Under the pieces are notes generated by a model. The model worked only from the letters and a program-made list of their open reading frames with translations. It made no database searches and was not told where the DNA came from. A stretch of DNA of 64,000 nt from Microbulbifer elongatus (GTDB lineage Bacteria > Pseudomonadota > Gammaproteobacteria > Pseudomonadales > Cellvibrionaceae): the NCBI RefSeq assembly GCF_021165935.1, contig NZ_CP088953.1:4132501-4196500 (forward strand), in the 5' to 3' direction. A program made the position numbers and the translations under genes. Below, piece after piece: positions 26,439 to 35,540 of this stretch. Numbering within the stretch: position 1 is the first letter of the stretch; each line of letters opens with the position of its first letter.

Positions 26439-26843
26439 ATGACTTCTCGAAAAGGCTTTCTGCTTCCGCTGATGTTCCTTGCGGGCTGTGCGGCCAACCA
26501 GGCCCCTCAGACGCTGACCGCCACCGGTCTGCTGACCGAGGAAAATGGCAAGTTCTATCTGATGGGCGCTGAAGCGCGCTATCACCTGAATGCGGTCCCC
26601 CAGCTGGATTATGAAAAGTATCTGGGCCGGGAACTGATCGTTGAGGGCGAGATTCCCCGTTACTGCCATCAGGCCTGGGAAGACTCCCTGGTGAAGGTGC
26701 ACGGCGGTGCGGAGATGGTGGATCTGAACAAAGTCGACTGGTCCGATTGCCTGGAGGCCGACAAGGTCAGCCTGGTCACCGCCGACGGCTCGCACCTGGT
26801 GTACGACTGGGAAGAAATCGAGCTGGAAGATTACTACTTCTGA
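26439..26843 (+). CDS. Small lipoprotein of unknown function
   Basis: 134 residues. A short lysine-containing signal ends in the lipobox LAGC, so C16 or thereabouts should be lipidated. The mature part is acidic, probably all-beta, and contains two cysteines (RYCHQAW, WSDCLEAD) that could form a disulfide. No family was recognised. It lies 100 bases after hutZ and converges with the FNR gene, so co-expression with heme genes is possible but not shown. Confidence 0.75.
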   Translation: MTSRKGFLLPLMFLAGCAANQAPQTLTATGLLTEENGKFYLMGAEARYHLNAVPQLDYEKYLGRELIVEGEIPRYCHQAWEDSLVKVHGGAEMVDLNKVDWSDCLEADKVSLVTADGSHLVYDWEEIELEDYYF

Positions 26844-26873
26844 GCGCGAGCAGTGGCCATTCGGCCAACGTGC

Positions 26874-26909
26874 CCCGCTGCACCCCGGCGCGCCCCGGGG
26901 TACAGCGGG
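26874..26909. terminator. Strong hairpin between convergent lipoprotein and fnr genes
   Basis: CCCGCTG at 26874-26880 pairs with CAGCGGG at 26903-26909 and ACCCCGG with CCGGGGT, giving about 14 pairs with one mismatch. There is no T-run on either strand, so classic intrinsic termination is uncertain; it may serve both converging transcripts. Confidence 0.5.
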
Positions 26910-26920
26910 ATGCACGCTAC

Positions 26921-27646
26921 TCAGCCCTCGTAGCTGCAGTGCGTCCCGGCTATTTCACTGAGCGCGATCAGATCGCTGATCGAGACCGAGCGCCCCTGCA
27001 CACGGATCAGTTGCTGCTTTTGAAAGCGGCTGATCAGGCGGCTGACCGTTTCCGCGGTGAGCCCGAGGTAATTGGCAATATCCATGCGCGACATGGAAAG
27101 TACAAACTCGCTGGCAGAGTAACCACGGCGGGAATAGCGGCTGGAAATATTGATCAGTAACGCTGCCAGACGACTCTCCGCAGAGCGCTTGCCCAACAGC
27201 AGCAGGGCTTCATTTTCCTGCTTCAGCTCCTCGGAAAAGATACTGTAGATCTGCTTCTGCAGAGCCGGCACCTGCTGCGCCAGGCCTTCGAGCTGAGTGA
27301 ACGGCAGCACACAAACACTACTTTCCTCCAGCGCCTCAGCATACCCCGGATGAATACTGCCGCTGTAGGCATCAAGCCCCAGCAATTCGCCCGGCAGTGC
27401 AAAATGCGTCACCTGTACATCACCTCCAGCGCCGATGACCGCGGACTTGAAGCTGCCGGAGCGGATCGCGTACAGATTGGTAAACGGATCGCCCGCGCGA
27501 AACAGGGTCTCCCCGGCTTTGATGATTTTCTTCTTGCGCGTGACCTGCTCCAGGCGCGCAATATCCTCGTCACTCAGGCCCATTGGCAGGCACAAGCGGC
27601 GGACGGAGCAGTTGCCACAACTGACGGCTGAAGAAGTCTCTTTCAT
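26921..27646 (-). CDS. fnr: FNR/ANR-family oxygen-sensing regulator
   Basis: 241 residues. The N-terminal cysteines C10, C13 and C19 (CGNCSVRRLC) plus C112 would hold an oxygen-labile 4Fe-4S cluster. A cyclic-nucleotide-binding-like domain precedes a helix-turn-helix with the FNR recognition residues E-xx-SR in LTAETVSRLISRF. It activates or represses anaerobic and microaerobic genes at TTGAT-N4-ATCAA sites. Such a site lies upstream of the adjacent hemN. The Pseudomonas-type name is anr. Confidence 0.95.
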   Translation of the reverse strand: MKETSSAVSCGNCSVRRLCLPMGLSDEDIARLEQVTRKKKIIKAGETLFRAGDPFTNLYAIRSGSFKSAVIGAGGDVQVTHFALPGELLGLDAYSGSIHPGYAEALEESSVCVLPFTQLEGLAQQVPALQKQIYSIFSEELKQENEALLLLGKRSAESRLAALLINISSRYSRRGYSASEFVLSMSRMDIANYLGLTAETVSRLISRFQKQQLIRVQGRSVSISDLIALSEIAGTHCSYEG

Positions 27647-27703
27647 GTGGATGGCGGCGTCTTTCGGTTCACAGAGTCCCTGAATTGTATCTCCGGCACG
27701 ACC

Positions 27704-29140
27704 TTAAAGCACCCGCGAGTAACCGGTGGTCTGATCAGCCTGGTGCAGGTAGGTATCAAATGCGGCAGCGGCATTGCGCAGAAACCAGCGGCCACGCTCG
27801 GTGACGTACAGGTCACGATCGTTCAGTACCAGCAGGCCGTCGGCAAACATCGGCTGCAACCGTGCCAGCTCCGCGGCAAACGCGCTCTCCAGGCGCTGTC
27901 CGGCTCTGGCCTCAATATCCGATCTGGCCACACGCAGGTGGCACATCAATTCCATGATCAACCACTGGCGCAGGCGGTCGTCGTCACTGAGCTGCCAGCC
28001 GCGAAAAATCGCCTCACCGCGCTCGTGGATAGCCGCGGCATAGGCTTTATTGCTGTGGTGGTTCTGCCAATAGCCATCGCGACTGTAGCTGATGGCAGAC
28101 GCGCCGAGCCCCACCAGGGCATCTGCCGGCATCAGGGTATACCCCTGAAAGTTCCGCGCCAGCCGCCCCTCTCCTGCGGCCCTGGCCAGGGCGTCATCGG
28201 GGCGCGCGAAGTGGTCCATCCCCAGGAATAGGTAACCGGCGTCAGTCAGCCGGCGGCTGGCGGCGAGCTGCATGGCGATTTTTTGCGACGGTGACGGCAT
28301 CAAATCCGAGTTGATCAGGCGCTGTGCCCTGAATCGCTCCGGCAGGTGCGCGTAGTGATACAACGCAATGCGATCCGGTGCCAGATCCAACACCGTATCC
28401 AGTGTTTTTTCCAGGCTGGGCACATCCTGCCCGGGCAAACCGTAAATCAGATCGTAGGAAACGGAACGGAAGCCGCGCTTGCGCGCGTCTTCGGTGAGAG
28501 TTCCGACCTGCTCGGGACTGCAGATCCGGTTTATCGCGCGCTGCACACCCGGATTGAAATCCTGTATGCCAAGACTGAGGCGATTGAAGCCGAGTGCTCT
28601 CAGAGTGTCCAGGGTCTCGCGATCCAGTACGCGCGGATCCGCCTCAATACTGTATTCCACCGGATCGCCGCCGGGTAAATCAAACACGTCCCCCAGTCCC
28701 ACCATCAAACGATGCAAATCGCCATCGTTAAGAAACGTCGGCGTGCCGCCTCCCAGGTGCAACTGTACAACCGGTGCACGGGCCACCCGCTCCCGGTACC
28801 ACTCGGCCTCCCGCAGCACATGGTCGAGATAACTCGATGCAAGACCGTACTGATTGGTAATGATCTTGTTGCATGCGCAGAAGTAACAAAGAGACCGACA
28901 GAACGGGATATGCACGTACAGAGATAACGTCTTCACACTACGGAGCGCATCCCAGGGCTGGGTGCCGGGGTCACTGGCGCGCAGCTCGCGAAACCGATCC
29001 GCCGTCGGGTAAGAGGTATAGCGCGGGCAGGGTCCGGAATACCGTGCGAGCAATTCTGTTGTCAGTGGCGGAGCATGCCTGTCGATCAGTCCGACAGGCA
29101 CCCCCGGGGCGGGGGCTGGGAACGCGACTGCGTCGGCCAT
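27704..29140 (-). CDS. hemN: Oxygen-independent coproporphyrinogen III oxidase
   Basis: 478 residues. The radical-SAM motif CxxxCxxC is in PFCRSLCYFCAC (an extra Cys follows, as in true HemN). LHLGGGTPTFLN and SIEADPRVL are also family hallmarks. It decarboxylates coproporphyrinogen III without oxygen during heme synthesis. A perfect FNR box lies 74 bases upstream and the fnr gene is next door, so induction at low oxygen is very likely. Confidence 0.96.
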   Translation of the reverse strand: MADAVAFPAPAPGVPVGLIDRHAPPLTTELLARYSGPCPRYTSYPTADRFRELRASDPGTQPWDALRSVKTLSLYVHIPFCRSLCYFCACNKIITNQYGLASSYLDHVLREAEWYRERVARAPVVQLHLGGGTPTFLNDGDLHRLMVGLGDVFDLPGGDPVEYSIEADPRVLDRETLDTLRALGFNRLSLGIQDFNPGVQRAINRICSPEQVGTLTEDARKRGFRSVSYDLIYGLPGQDVPSLEKTLDTVLDLAPDRIALYHYAHLPERFRAQRLINSDLMPSPSQKIAMQLAASRRLTDAGYLFLGMDHFARPDDALARAAGEGRLARNFQGYTLMPADALVGLGASAISYSRDGYWQNHHSNKAYAAAIHERGEAIFRGWQLSDDDRLRQWLIMELMCHLRVARSDIEARAGQRLESAFAAELARLQPMFADGLLVLNDRDLYVTERGRWFLRNAAAAFDTYLHQADQTTGYSRVL

Positions 29141-29213
29141 CAGGGAATACCTCTGATCCGTTTTTCTGTGGAGATTGGATCAGCGTACGTTACCCAGCAA
29201 AAGTCCCCGGCCC

Positions 29214-29227
29214 TTGATCCAAATCAA
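29214..29227. promoter_or_regulatory. FNR/ANR box upstream of hemN
   Basis: TTGATCCAAATCAA is an exact TTGAT-N4-ATCAA palindrome, 74 bases before the hemN start. That places it at the position expected for activation by the neighbouring FNR-type regulator. Confidence 0.88.
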
Positions 29228-29257
29228 TTGCCCGGAGATTCACCCGGTGTCGGGCGG

Positions 29258-30166
29258 TCAGTCGCCCACCGGACGGCGGAACAGATTCTGAATAGAGGAA
29301 AAATCCAGTGCGCGATTGATCGGGTCACCGCCGTGAAGCTGGTAAAGATTTTTCGCCAGAGCCCCCAGTGGTGTCGAGGAAGCACTGCCCGCGGCGGTAT
29401 CCATGGCCAGGCCGAGATCCTTCAGCATCAACGCCACAGAAAAGCCGCCCTGATAACCGCGGGAAGCGGGAACACCGTCCATCACCCCGGGATAGGGGTT
29501 GTACTTTTCCAGCGACCAGTTGCCACCGGAACTGGCGCCCATGATTTCCGACAGCACCGCGGGATCCATGCCATTGTCCACCCCCAGCTGCAGGGCTTCG
29601 GCCGTGCCGATCATTTGAATCGCGAGCAGCATGTTGTTACAGATTTTCGCCACCTGCCCACTGCCCGCTGGTCCGGCGTGAAAGATATTCGCACCCATGG
29701 CGTCCAGAACCGGCCGCGCCCGTGCCACGGCCGCGGCCTCACCACCGCACATAAAAGAAAGTGTGCCTGCCGCAGCCGCTGCGGTACCGCCGGATACCGG
29801 CGCATCCAGCGCGTCGATACCGCGTTCGCCAGCGGCGGCGATCACCTGCCGGGCATCATTGGCGGCAATGGTGGAGCAGTCGATCAGCAGGGTGTTGGCG
29901 TCCATCGCCTGCAATAGGCCGTGTACACCCAGATATAAAGTGCGCACCGCCTCGCCGCTCGGCAGCATGGATACCACCGCATCGGCACCCGCAATGGCGG
30001 CGTGCGCACTGTCGGCTTTCGCACAACCGTTTTCTACCGCGCTTTCCAGCATCGGGGCTGACAGGTCAAAGGCGGTTACGGTAAAACCTTGTTTTACTAG
30101 GTTCGCCGCCATGGGCCCGCCCATATTGCCGAGGCCGATAAAGGCGATGTGTTTGATCGGGTTCAT
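29258..30166 (-). CDS. mmsB: 3-hydroxyisobutyrate dehydrogenase
   Basis: 302 residues from ATG at 30166 (GGAG eight bases upstream; an in-frame GTG lies at 30172). The N-terminal Rossmann stretch IAFIGLGNMGGPMAANLV, the substrate motif DAPVSGGTAAAAAGTLSF and the catalytic-lysine helix GQVAKICNNMLL are all present. It oxidises 3-hydroxyisobutyrate to methylmalonate semialdehyde in valine breakdown. The gene upstream encodes the CoA hydrolase that makes its substrate, 66 bases away, supporting the assignment over other beta-hydroxyacid dehydrogenases. Confidence 0.92.
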   Translation of the reverse strand: MNPIKHIAFIGLGNMGGPMAANLVKQGFTVTAFDLSAPMLESAVENGCAKADSAHAAIAGADAVVSMLPSGEAVRTLYLGVHGLLQAMDANTLLIDCSTIAANDARQVIAAAGERGIDALDAPVSGGTAAAAAGTLSFMCGGEAAAVARARPVLDAMGANIFHAGPAGSGQVAKICNNMLLAIQMIGTAEALQLGVDNGMDPAVLSEIMGASSGGNWSLEKYNPYPGVMDGVPASRGYQGGFSVALMLKDLGLAMDTAAGSASSTPLGALAKNLYQLHGGDPINRALDFSSIQNLFRRPVGD

Positions 30167-30232
30167 TGGCACTACTCCGTGTAATTATTGTTTTTCTGTT
30201 TTTATTGGTGGATGCGCTGCGCATCCACCGAT

Positions 30233-31342
30233 TTACTCGAGGTCTGCCAGAGGGTTTTCTCCATCCCACGGCTCGAAAAAACAGGCCTCGACTTGCTCCG
30301 CCGTGACCTCTTCAGTCTGCGCCGGCTGCCACTGTGGGTTGCGATCCTTGTCGATCAACAGCGCGCGCACGCCCTCTTTTACCTGGCCATTGCCACACAT
30401 ATTGACCGCCAGCGCCAGTTCCATCTGCAGCACCTGCGCCAACGACATATGCCGTGCCCGGCGCAGTTGTTCCCACACGACCCACGCGGTAAGCGGGCAG
30501 CCTGCCTTCAGGGTTTTGGCGGCACGCTGCAGCCAGGGATCTTCCCCGCTGTAGTCGATGATATCCCGGTACACCTCCGGCAGGGTCGGCGCGTCGGTGA
30601 GCTGCTGGATGACATCGTAGTGTTCGCGCAGATTCGGCGCCGGGTGATCTGTCGCGTCCAGTTCCAGGGACTGCACCGCGCGGCTGACCCGGGCGTGGTC
30701 CTGTTGATCCCTCCCGGTAAAATCAAGCGCCGCCAGTCTGTCGATCAATGCCTGTTTTGCATCACTGGGCAACAGGCGGTCCGCCATACCGCAATACAGC
30801 GCATCGGTACCGTTGAACTGGGCACCGGTGAGGCCGAGAAACAGACCGGTGCGGCCCGGCATCCGGTTCAGAAACCAGCTGCCGCCCACATCCGGGAACA
30901 GACCAATGGTGATTTCTGGCATCGCCATACGGGTGGTCTCGGTGACAACGCGGTGGCTGGCACCACTCATAACGCCGATGCCTCCACCCATCACAATCCC
31001 ACTACCCCACACTACGATCGGTTTGGCGTAGGTATGAATGCGGTAGTCGAGCCGGTACTCGCGGGTAAAGAAGTCCTGCACAAACCGGCTCGCACCCTGC
31101 TCATCGTAGCTGCCGGACTCCCGGTGCAACGCCACCACATCGCCACCGGCACACAGGGCTTTCTCCCCTGCACCGTCGATCCAGACACAGCCAACACTGT
31201 CGTCCTGCTCCCAGGCATCGAGCTGGGCGGCCAGAATATCGATCATGTCGAGATTCAGGGCATTGAGTGCTTTGGGCAGATTCAGCGTCAATTTGCCAAG
31301 CGCGCCCTGGCGCTCGACGATTACGGGTGATTCCTGGGTCAT
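30233..31342 (-). CDS. 3-hydroxyisobutyryl-CoA hydrolase (enoyl-CoA hydratase/isomerase family)
   Basis: 369 residues, longer than simple hydratases and typical of HIBYL-CoA hydrolases. Crotonase-fold motifs include LNLPKALNALNLDM, the oxyanion region AGGDVVALHRE, VWGSGIVMGGGIGVM and PEITIGLFPDVGGSWFL. It releases 3-hydroxyisobutyrate from its CoA ester, feeding the dehydrogenase encoded just downstream. The rest of the valine/isobutyryl-CoA pathway is not in the window. Confidence 0.9.
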   Translation of the reverse strand: MTQESPVIVERQGALGKLTLNLPKALNALNLDMIDILAAQLDAWEQDDSVGCVWIDGAGEKALCAGGDVVALHRESGSYDEQGASRFVQDFFTREYRLDYRIHTYAKPIVVWGSGIVMGGGIGVMSGASHRVVTETTRMAMPEITIGLFPDVGGSWFLNRMPGRTGLFLGLTGAQFNGTDALYCGMADRLLPSDAKQALIDRLAALDFTGRDQQDHARVSRAVQSLELDATDHPAPNLREHYDVIQQLTDAPTLPEVYRDIIDYSGEDPWLQRAAKTLKAGCPLTAWVVWEQLRRARHMSLAQVLQMELALAVNMCGNGQVKEGVRALLIDKDRNPQWQPAQTEEVTAEQVEACFFEPWDGENPLADLE

Positions 31343-31473
31343 ACTGATTCCGGTTGTATTGTTTTAGCTGTCTTGTTTGGGACAAAGTTAAACATAGATG
31401 CGGGGTCTGTGGCATTACTCCAGATTCCTACCGTATCTGCTCGTCGCGTGGTACGCACGATCGCTCTACCTGT

Positions 31474-31588
31474 GGCGGCGAAGCACCGGGTAAAGGTTTT
31501 CAAAACCGCTGTGCACACATCCCTGTACGCTGCGTCGGCGACGTCCCTGTCGCCGACGCTTTTGAAAACCTTTCCCCGCCACTCCGCC
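31474..31588 (-). repeat. Cloverleaf intergenic repeat, copy E
   Basis: The arms meet through AAAGGTTTTCAAAA / TTTTGAAAACCTTT, with outer GGCGG-type pairing continuing to 31474 and 31588. The inner hairpin GCGTCGGCGAC / GTCGCCGACGC (about 31532-31559) has the GGGAC-type loop. The core on the minus strand reads TACAGGGATGTGTGCACAGCG. This is subtype 2; its inner hairpin equals that of copy G. Confidence 0.87.
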
Positions 31589-31660
31589 TTAGCACTAAGG
31601 TCCTGGACGTCGTAGCCGGCAACGCGGAATCAATTAGAATCTACAGAATCCGCAGGGAAG

Positions 31661-31789
31661 GCGCTGATACCGGGAAACCCCATGCGAGACCTTCTAAAAC
31701 AGAGACGTTTTAGAAGTGCCCCCATGGATGGGTTGAGCGGGGGCGCCTAGCTCGTGTCTCGCATGGGGTTTACCGGTAGCAGCGGCGCC
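31661..31789 (+). repeat. Cloverleaf intergenic repeat, copy F
   Basis: The arms run 31661-31690 and 31756-31789, with AAACCCCATGCGAGAC / GTCTCGCATGGGGTTT exact. The inner hairpin CTTCTAAAAC / GTTTTAGAAG matches that of copy D. The core is CCCCCATGGATGGGTTGAGC, followed by the CGCCTAGCTCGT extension shared with copy C. This is subtype 1. Confidence 0.88.
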
Positions 31790-31900
31790 ACCAAACCTGA
31801 CCGAAAACCACCGCAGGACTATCCGCCCACCACCAGGTTGAACTTTCCCACCAACCTGATAACTTGCGCGCAAATTCTGACCGACTGGATTAGAGCTCTA

Positions 31901-33565
31901 ATGGCTGAATACGTATACACAATGAACCGCGTGGGCAAGGTTGTTCCGCCCAAGCGTGAGATTCTGAAAGATATTTCTCTGTCCTTCTTCCCTGGCGCCA
32001 AAATCGGCGTACTGGGCCTGAACGGCGCCGGTAAATCCACCCTGCTGCGCATTATGGCGGGTGTCGATCAGGACTATAACGGTGAAGCCCGCGCCATGCC
32101 CGGCATCAACGTCGGCTACCTGCCCCAGGAACCGCAGCTGGATCCGTCCAAGAACGTACGCGGTAACGTCGAAGACGGCATGCGCGAAGCCATCGACGCG
32201 CTGGCCGGCCTGGAACAGGTCTACGCCGACTACGCCGAGCCCGATGCCGACTTCGACGCCCTGGCCAAGAAACAGCAGCAATATGAAGACGTGATCCAGG
32301 CCTGGGATGCCCACAACCTGGAACACCGCCTGGAAGTGGCCGCGGACGCCCTGCGCCTGCCGCCCTGGGATGCGGATGTGAACAACCTGTCCGGGGGTGA
32401 GAAGCGCCGTGTGGCCCTGTGCCGCCTGCTGCTGTCCCGCCCCGACATGCTGCTGCTGGACGAGCCCACCAACCACCTGGATGCCGAATCCGTCTATTGG
32501 CTGGAGCGCTTCCTGCACGACTTCGAAGGCACCGTGGTGGCCATTACCCATGACCGCTACTTCCTCGACAATGTCGCCGGCTGGATTCTGGAACTGGACC
32601 GCGGCCACGGTATTCCCTGGGAAGGCAACTACACCACCTGGCTGGAACAGAAAGAGAAACGCCTGGAGCAGGAGCAGAAAGGCGAGCAGGCCCGCGCCAA
32701 GGCCATGCAGAAAGAACTGGAATGGGCCCGCCAGAATCCGAAAGGCCGCCAGTCCAAGAACAAGGCCCGTCTGTCGCGCCTGGAAGAAATGCAGTCCCAG
32801 GAATTCCAGGCCCGCAACGAGACCAACGAAATCTACATTCCGCCGGGCGAGCGCCTCGGTGACAATGTGATCGAGCTGGTCAACGTGAGTAAATCCTTTG
32901 GCGACCGCGTACTGATCGACAACCTGTCGTTCCGTGTGCCCAAGGGCGCCATCGTCGGTATTGTTGGCGGTAACGGTGCCGGTAAATCCACCCTGTTCCG
33001 CATGATCAACGGCACCGAAAAGCCGGATTCCGGCGAGATCAAGATCGGTGAAACCGTACAGATTGCCAGCGTCGATCAGAGCCGCGAGAACCTGGACGAT
33101 AACAAGACCGTGTGGGAAGCCGTGTCCGACGGCCACGACATGCTCAAGATCAACAACTACGAAGTGGGTTCGCGCAACTATATCGGCCGTTTCAACTTCA
33201 AGGGTTCCGATCAGCAGAAGCGTGTGGGCGAACTGTCCGGTGGTGAGCGCGGCCGCCTGCACCTGGCCTACACCCTGAAGCAGGGCGCCAACGTCCTGCT
33301 GCTGGACGAACCGTCCAACGACCTGGACATCGAAACCCTGCGCGCCCTGGAAGAAGCCCTGCTGAGCTTCCCCGGCTGCGCCATGGTGATCTCGCACGAC
33401 CGCTGGTTCCTGGACCGTGTGGCCACCCACATTCTGGCCTACGAAGGCGACAGCAATGTGGTGTTCTTTGAGGGCAACTACACCGAGTACCACGAGGACT
33501 TCGTGGCCCGCAATGGTGAGAATGCCACACCGCATCGGATGCAGTACAAGAAACTGAAGACCTGA
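31901..33565 (+). CDS. ettA: Energy-dependent translational throttle protein EttA (ABC-F)
   Basis: 554 residues from ATG at 31901. There are two ABC domains, with Walker A GLNGAGKST and GGNGAGKST, signatures LSGGEKRRVALCRLL and LSGGERGRLHLAY, and Walker B stretches LLLDEPTNHLD and LLLDEPSNDLD. Between them lies the basic P-site-tRNA-interaction linker rich in Lys/Arg/Gln. There are no membrane segments, as expected for a ribosome-binding ABC-F factor that gates the first translation steps according to ATP/ADP. The frame extends upstream to 31754 through repeat F and is not used. Confidence 0.97.
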   Translation: MAEYVYTMNRVGKVVPPKREILKDISLSFFPGAKIGVLGLNGAGKSTLLRIMAGVDQDYNGEARAMPGINVGYLPQEPQLDPSKNVRGNVEDGMREAIDALAGLEQVYADYAEPDADFDALAKKQQQYEDVIQAWDAHNLEHRLEVAADALRLPPWDADVNNLSGGEKRRVALCRLLLSRPDMLLLDEPTNHLDAESVYWLERFLHDFEGTVVAITHDRYFLDNVAGWILELDRGHGIPWEGNYTTWLEQKEKRLEQEQKGEQARAKAMQKELEWARQNPKGRQSKNKARLSRLEEMQSQEFQARNETNEIYIPPGERLGDNVIELVNVSKSFGDRVLIDNLSFRVPKGAIVGIVGGNGAGKSTLFRMINGTEKPDSGEIKIGETVQIASVDQSRENLDDNKTVWEAVSDGHDMLKINNYEVGSRNYIGRFNFKGSDQQKRVGELSGGERGRLHLAYTLKQGANVLLLDEPSNDLDIETLRALEEALLSFPGCAMVISHDRWFLDRVATHILAYEGDSNVVFFEGNYTEYHEDFVARNGENATPHRMQYKKLKT

Positions 33566-33587
33566 GACATTGCCAGGTAACAGAAAA

Positions 33588-33613
33588 TAAGCCCGCACCC
33601 GCGGGCTTTTTTA
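33588..33613 (+). terminator. Rho-independent terminator after ettA
   Basis: GCCCGC at 33591-33596 and GCGGGC at 33601-33606 pair (extended by flanking AA/TT) and are followed by six T residues. Confidence 0.9.
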
Positions 33614-33698
33614 TTGGCGCGTAACCAGATTGCAATATTGCCGGTATTCACTGAATTGAGTAATGTGGTGAAAAAATAATCTCGATCGATACCGGCCT

Positions 33699-35540
33699 AT
33701 GAATGACTCCACAGGTGTCCAACTTTCCTCCGGGCGCAGACTGCTCCCCCTCGCGCTGGTTACCGCCACCCTGATCGGTATCAGTGAGTGGGCGGTGGAT
33801 ACCTGGGTTCCACAGAGTAGTGCGCCACTTGGCCTGACTATCCGAATCGCTTTCGTCACTCTTCTTCTGGTCACCCTGTGGCATTACCTGCTGCGCCGGC
33901 AGCGCAAGCTCAACCGGCAACTGACCCAGTTGCTGCAGTACCAGGAAAAACTCAATGCACGCTACCAGCGGGAACTGCTGGAGCGGGAAGCCACCGAGGT
34001 GGCACTCTCCGATCAGCTGCACTTTCTGCAGGTGCTTACCGACGCAATTCCGGCGCCGATCTTCTACAAGGATGCCAAGGGCATCTACACCGGGTGCAAC
34101 CGGGCATTCGAGGCGTTCCTCGGCAAGCCCCGCAGCGAAATTATCGGCCGTTCGGTATTCGGGGTATCCCCCGGCCCTCAGGCAAAGATCTACCACGAAA
34201 AGGACCTCGAGCTGATGCGCCAGCGCGGCCATCAGGTGTATGAATCCCAGGTGGTTTACGCAGACGGCACGCTGCACGATGTGGTATTCAACAAGGGCGC
34301 CTACACACTGGAAGATGGTCGACTTGGAGGATTGATCGGTGTCATTCTGGATATTACCGACCGCAAAAACCTGGAGCGGGATCTGCTGGCAGCCAAGGAC
34401 AAAGCGGAGTTTTTCAGTCGCTCGAAAACCCGCTTCCTGACCAATATGAGCCATGAAATCCGTACACCGCTCAACGCCATTGTCGGGTTCAGTCAGGTGC
34501 TGCAGAGCCGCAGCCAAGGGGTCGAACTGCCACAGGATTTTCACAGTTTTCTGGAAAAAATTTCCATCAGCGGTCAGCGGCTGGCAGAACTGGTCAACGA
34601 TGTACTGGATATTTCCCGCATCGAGGCCGGCAAAATCGAAGCCGTAAACGAACACTTTCCCCTGCAGCGGCTGGTTCAGTGCATTCTGGTTTCCTGCGAA
34701 CCGGAGGCGATACGCCAGGGGGTGCGTATCCACAGCGATATCGACCCCGCGCTACCGGAATACATTGAATGTGACCGGGGAAAGCTCTCGCAGATCCTGA
34801 TCAACCTGATCGCCAACGCCATCAAATTTTCCCCTGCCAACAGCACCGTTGAGCTGCGCTTGAGAGCACTCAACGGGACGCAACTGGTCATCGAAGTCAC
34901 CGATCGCGGTATTGGTATTACGCCGGAACAACAGGCCATTATTTTCGAACCATTCGAACAGGTGGATAAATCCCACCTGGGGCAGACCCGGGGTACCGGT
35001 CTCGGCCTGCCGATCACCCGCAGCCTGGTCGAGCTGCTCGGCGGCGAGATCAGCCTCCGCAGTGACGGCAGCACAGGCACCCGCTTTACGGTCGTTTTGC
35101 CGCTGCGCAGGGGCAACCCGGAGCCACCGCAAGCGCTCGCCGGCGAATTCCCCTGTGCCCGGCTGGCGGGCAAGCAGGTACTGGTGTTTGAAGACAATCC
35201 ACTCAACCAGACGCTGATGCAGGCCTTTTGCGACGATCTGGAGCTGTGCGCGACATTTGTGGCCGACGGGCGCGACGGTATCGACAAGGCCAGGACCCTG
35301 CGCCCGGACCTGATATTTATGGACGTGCAGCTACCGGGCCTCACCGGTATCGAGGCAACGCGCCAGATCCGTAAAGACCCGGTGATTGGCGAGACACCCA
35401 TTATCGGACTCTCCGCCGCTGCATTCAGCGATCAACAGAACGCCGCCATGGATGCGGGCATGAACGCCTATCTCACCAAACCCATCGCCTTTCCACAGCT
35501 GATCGCCACCATCAAGAGCCACCTCCCCCAATCAGAATAG
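33699..35540 (+). CDS. Hybrid sensor histidine kinase (2 TM, PAS, HisKA, HATPase, REC)
   Basis: 613 residues. Two helices (about 13-30 and 46-62) leave only a short periplasmic loop; a coiled coil (about 65-105) leads to a PAS domain (about 110-225, PAPIFYKDAKGIYTGCN). The kinase core follows, with the phospho-acceptor His in NMSHEIRTPL and ATP-binding DRGIGI and GTGLGLPI. The C-terminal receiver (LVFEDNPLN, LIFMDVQLPGLTG, AYLTKPI) would accept the phosphate. No output domain or Hpt domain is adjacent, so partners lie elsewhere. Its 3' end overlaps the convergent diguanylate cyclase gene by nine bases. Confidence 0.9.
   Translation: MNDSTGVQLSSGRRLLPLALVTATLIGISEWAVDTWVPQSSAPLGLTIRIAFVTLLLVTLWHYLLRRQRKLNRQLTQLLQYQEKLNARYQRELLEREATEVALSDQLHFLQVLTDAIPAPIFYKDAKGIYTGCNRAFEAFLGKPRSEIIGRSVFGVSPGPQAKIYHEKDLELMRQRGHQVYESQVVYADGTLHDVVFNKGAYTLEDGRLGGLIGVILDITDRKNLERDLLAAKDKAEFFSRSKTRFLTNMSHEIRTPLNAIVGFSQVLQSRSQGVELPQDFHSFLEKISISGQRLAELVNDVLDISRIEAGKIEAVNEHFPLQRLVQCILVSCEPEAIRQGVRIHSDIDPALPEYIECDRGKLSQILINLIANAIKFSPANSTVELRLRALNGTQLVIEVTDRGIGITPEQQAIIFEPFEQVDKSHLGQTRGTGLGLPITRSLVELLGGEISLRSDGSTGTRFTVVLPLRRGNPEPPQALAGEFPCARLAGKQVLVFEDNPLNQTLMQAFCDDLELCATFVADGRDGIDKARTLRPDLIFMDVQLPGLTGIEATRQIRKDPVIGETPIIGLSAAAFSDQQNAAMDAGMNAYLTKPIAFPQLIATIKSHLPQSE

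Larger units (their letters stand above)
31343..31900. other. 558-base divergent region with two cloverleaf repeats
   Basis: It lies between the valine-catabolism pair (leftward) and ettA (rightward). It carries repeats E and F, one of each subtype, 72 bases apart and in opposite core orientation. The remaining 111 bases before ettA should hold its promoter; no specific site was assigned. No gene is present. Confidence 0.6.

Noticed and set aside
31898..33598. Long minus-strand frame (566 codons) opposite ettA
   Set aside because: It is antisense to a fully conserved ABC-F gene, with a low-complexity hydrophobic/Gln-rich composition typical of shadow frames.
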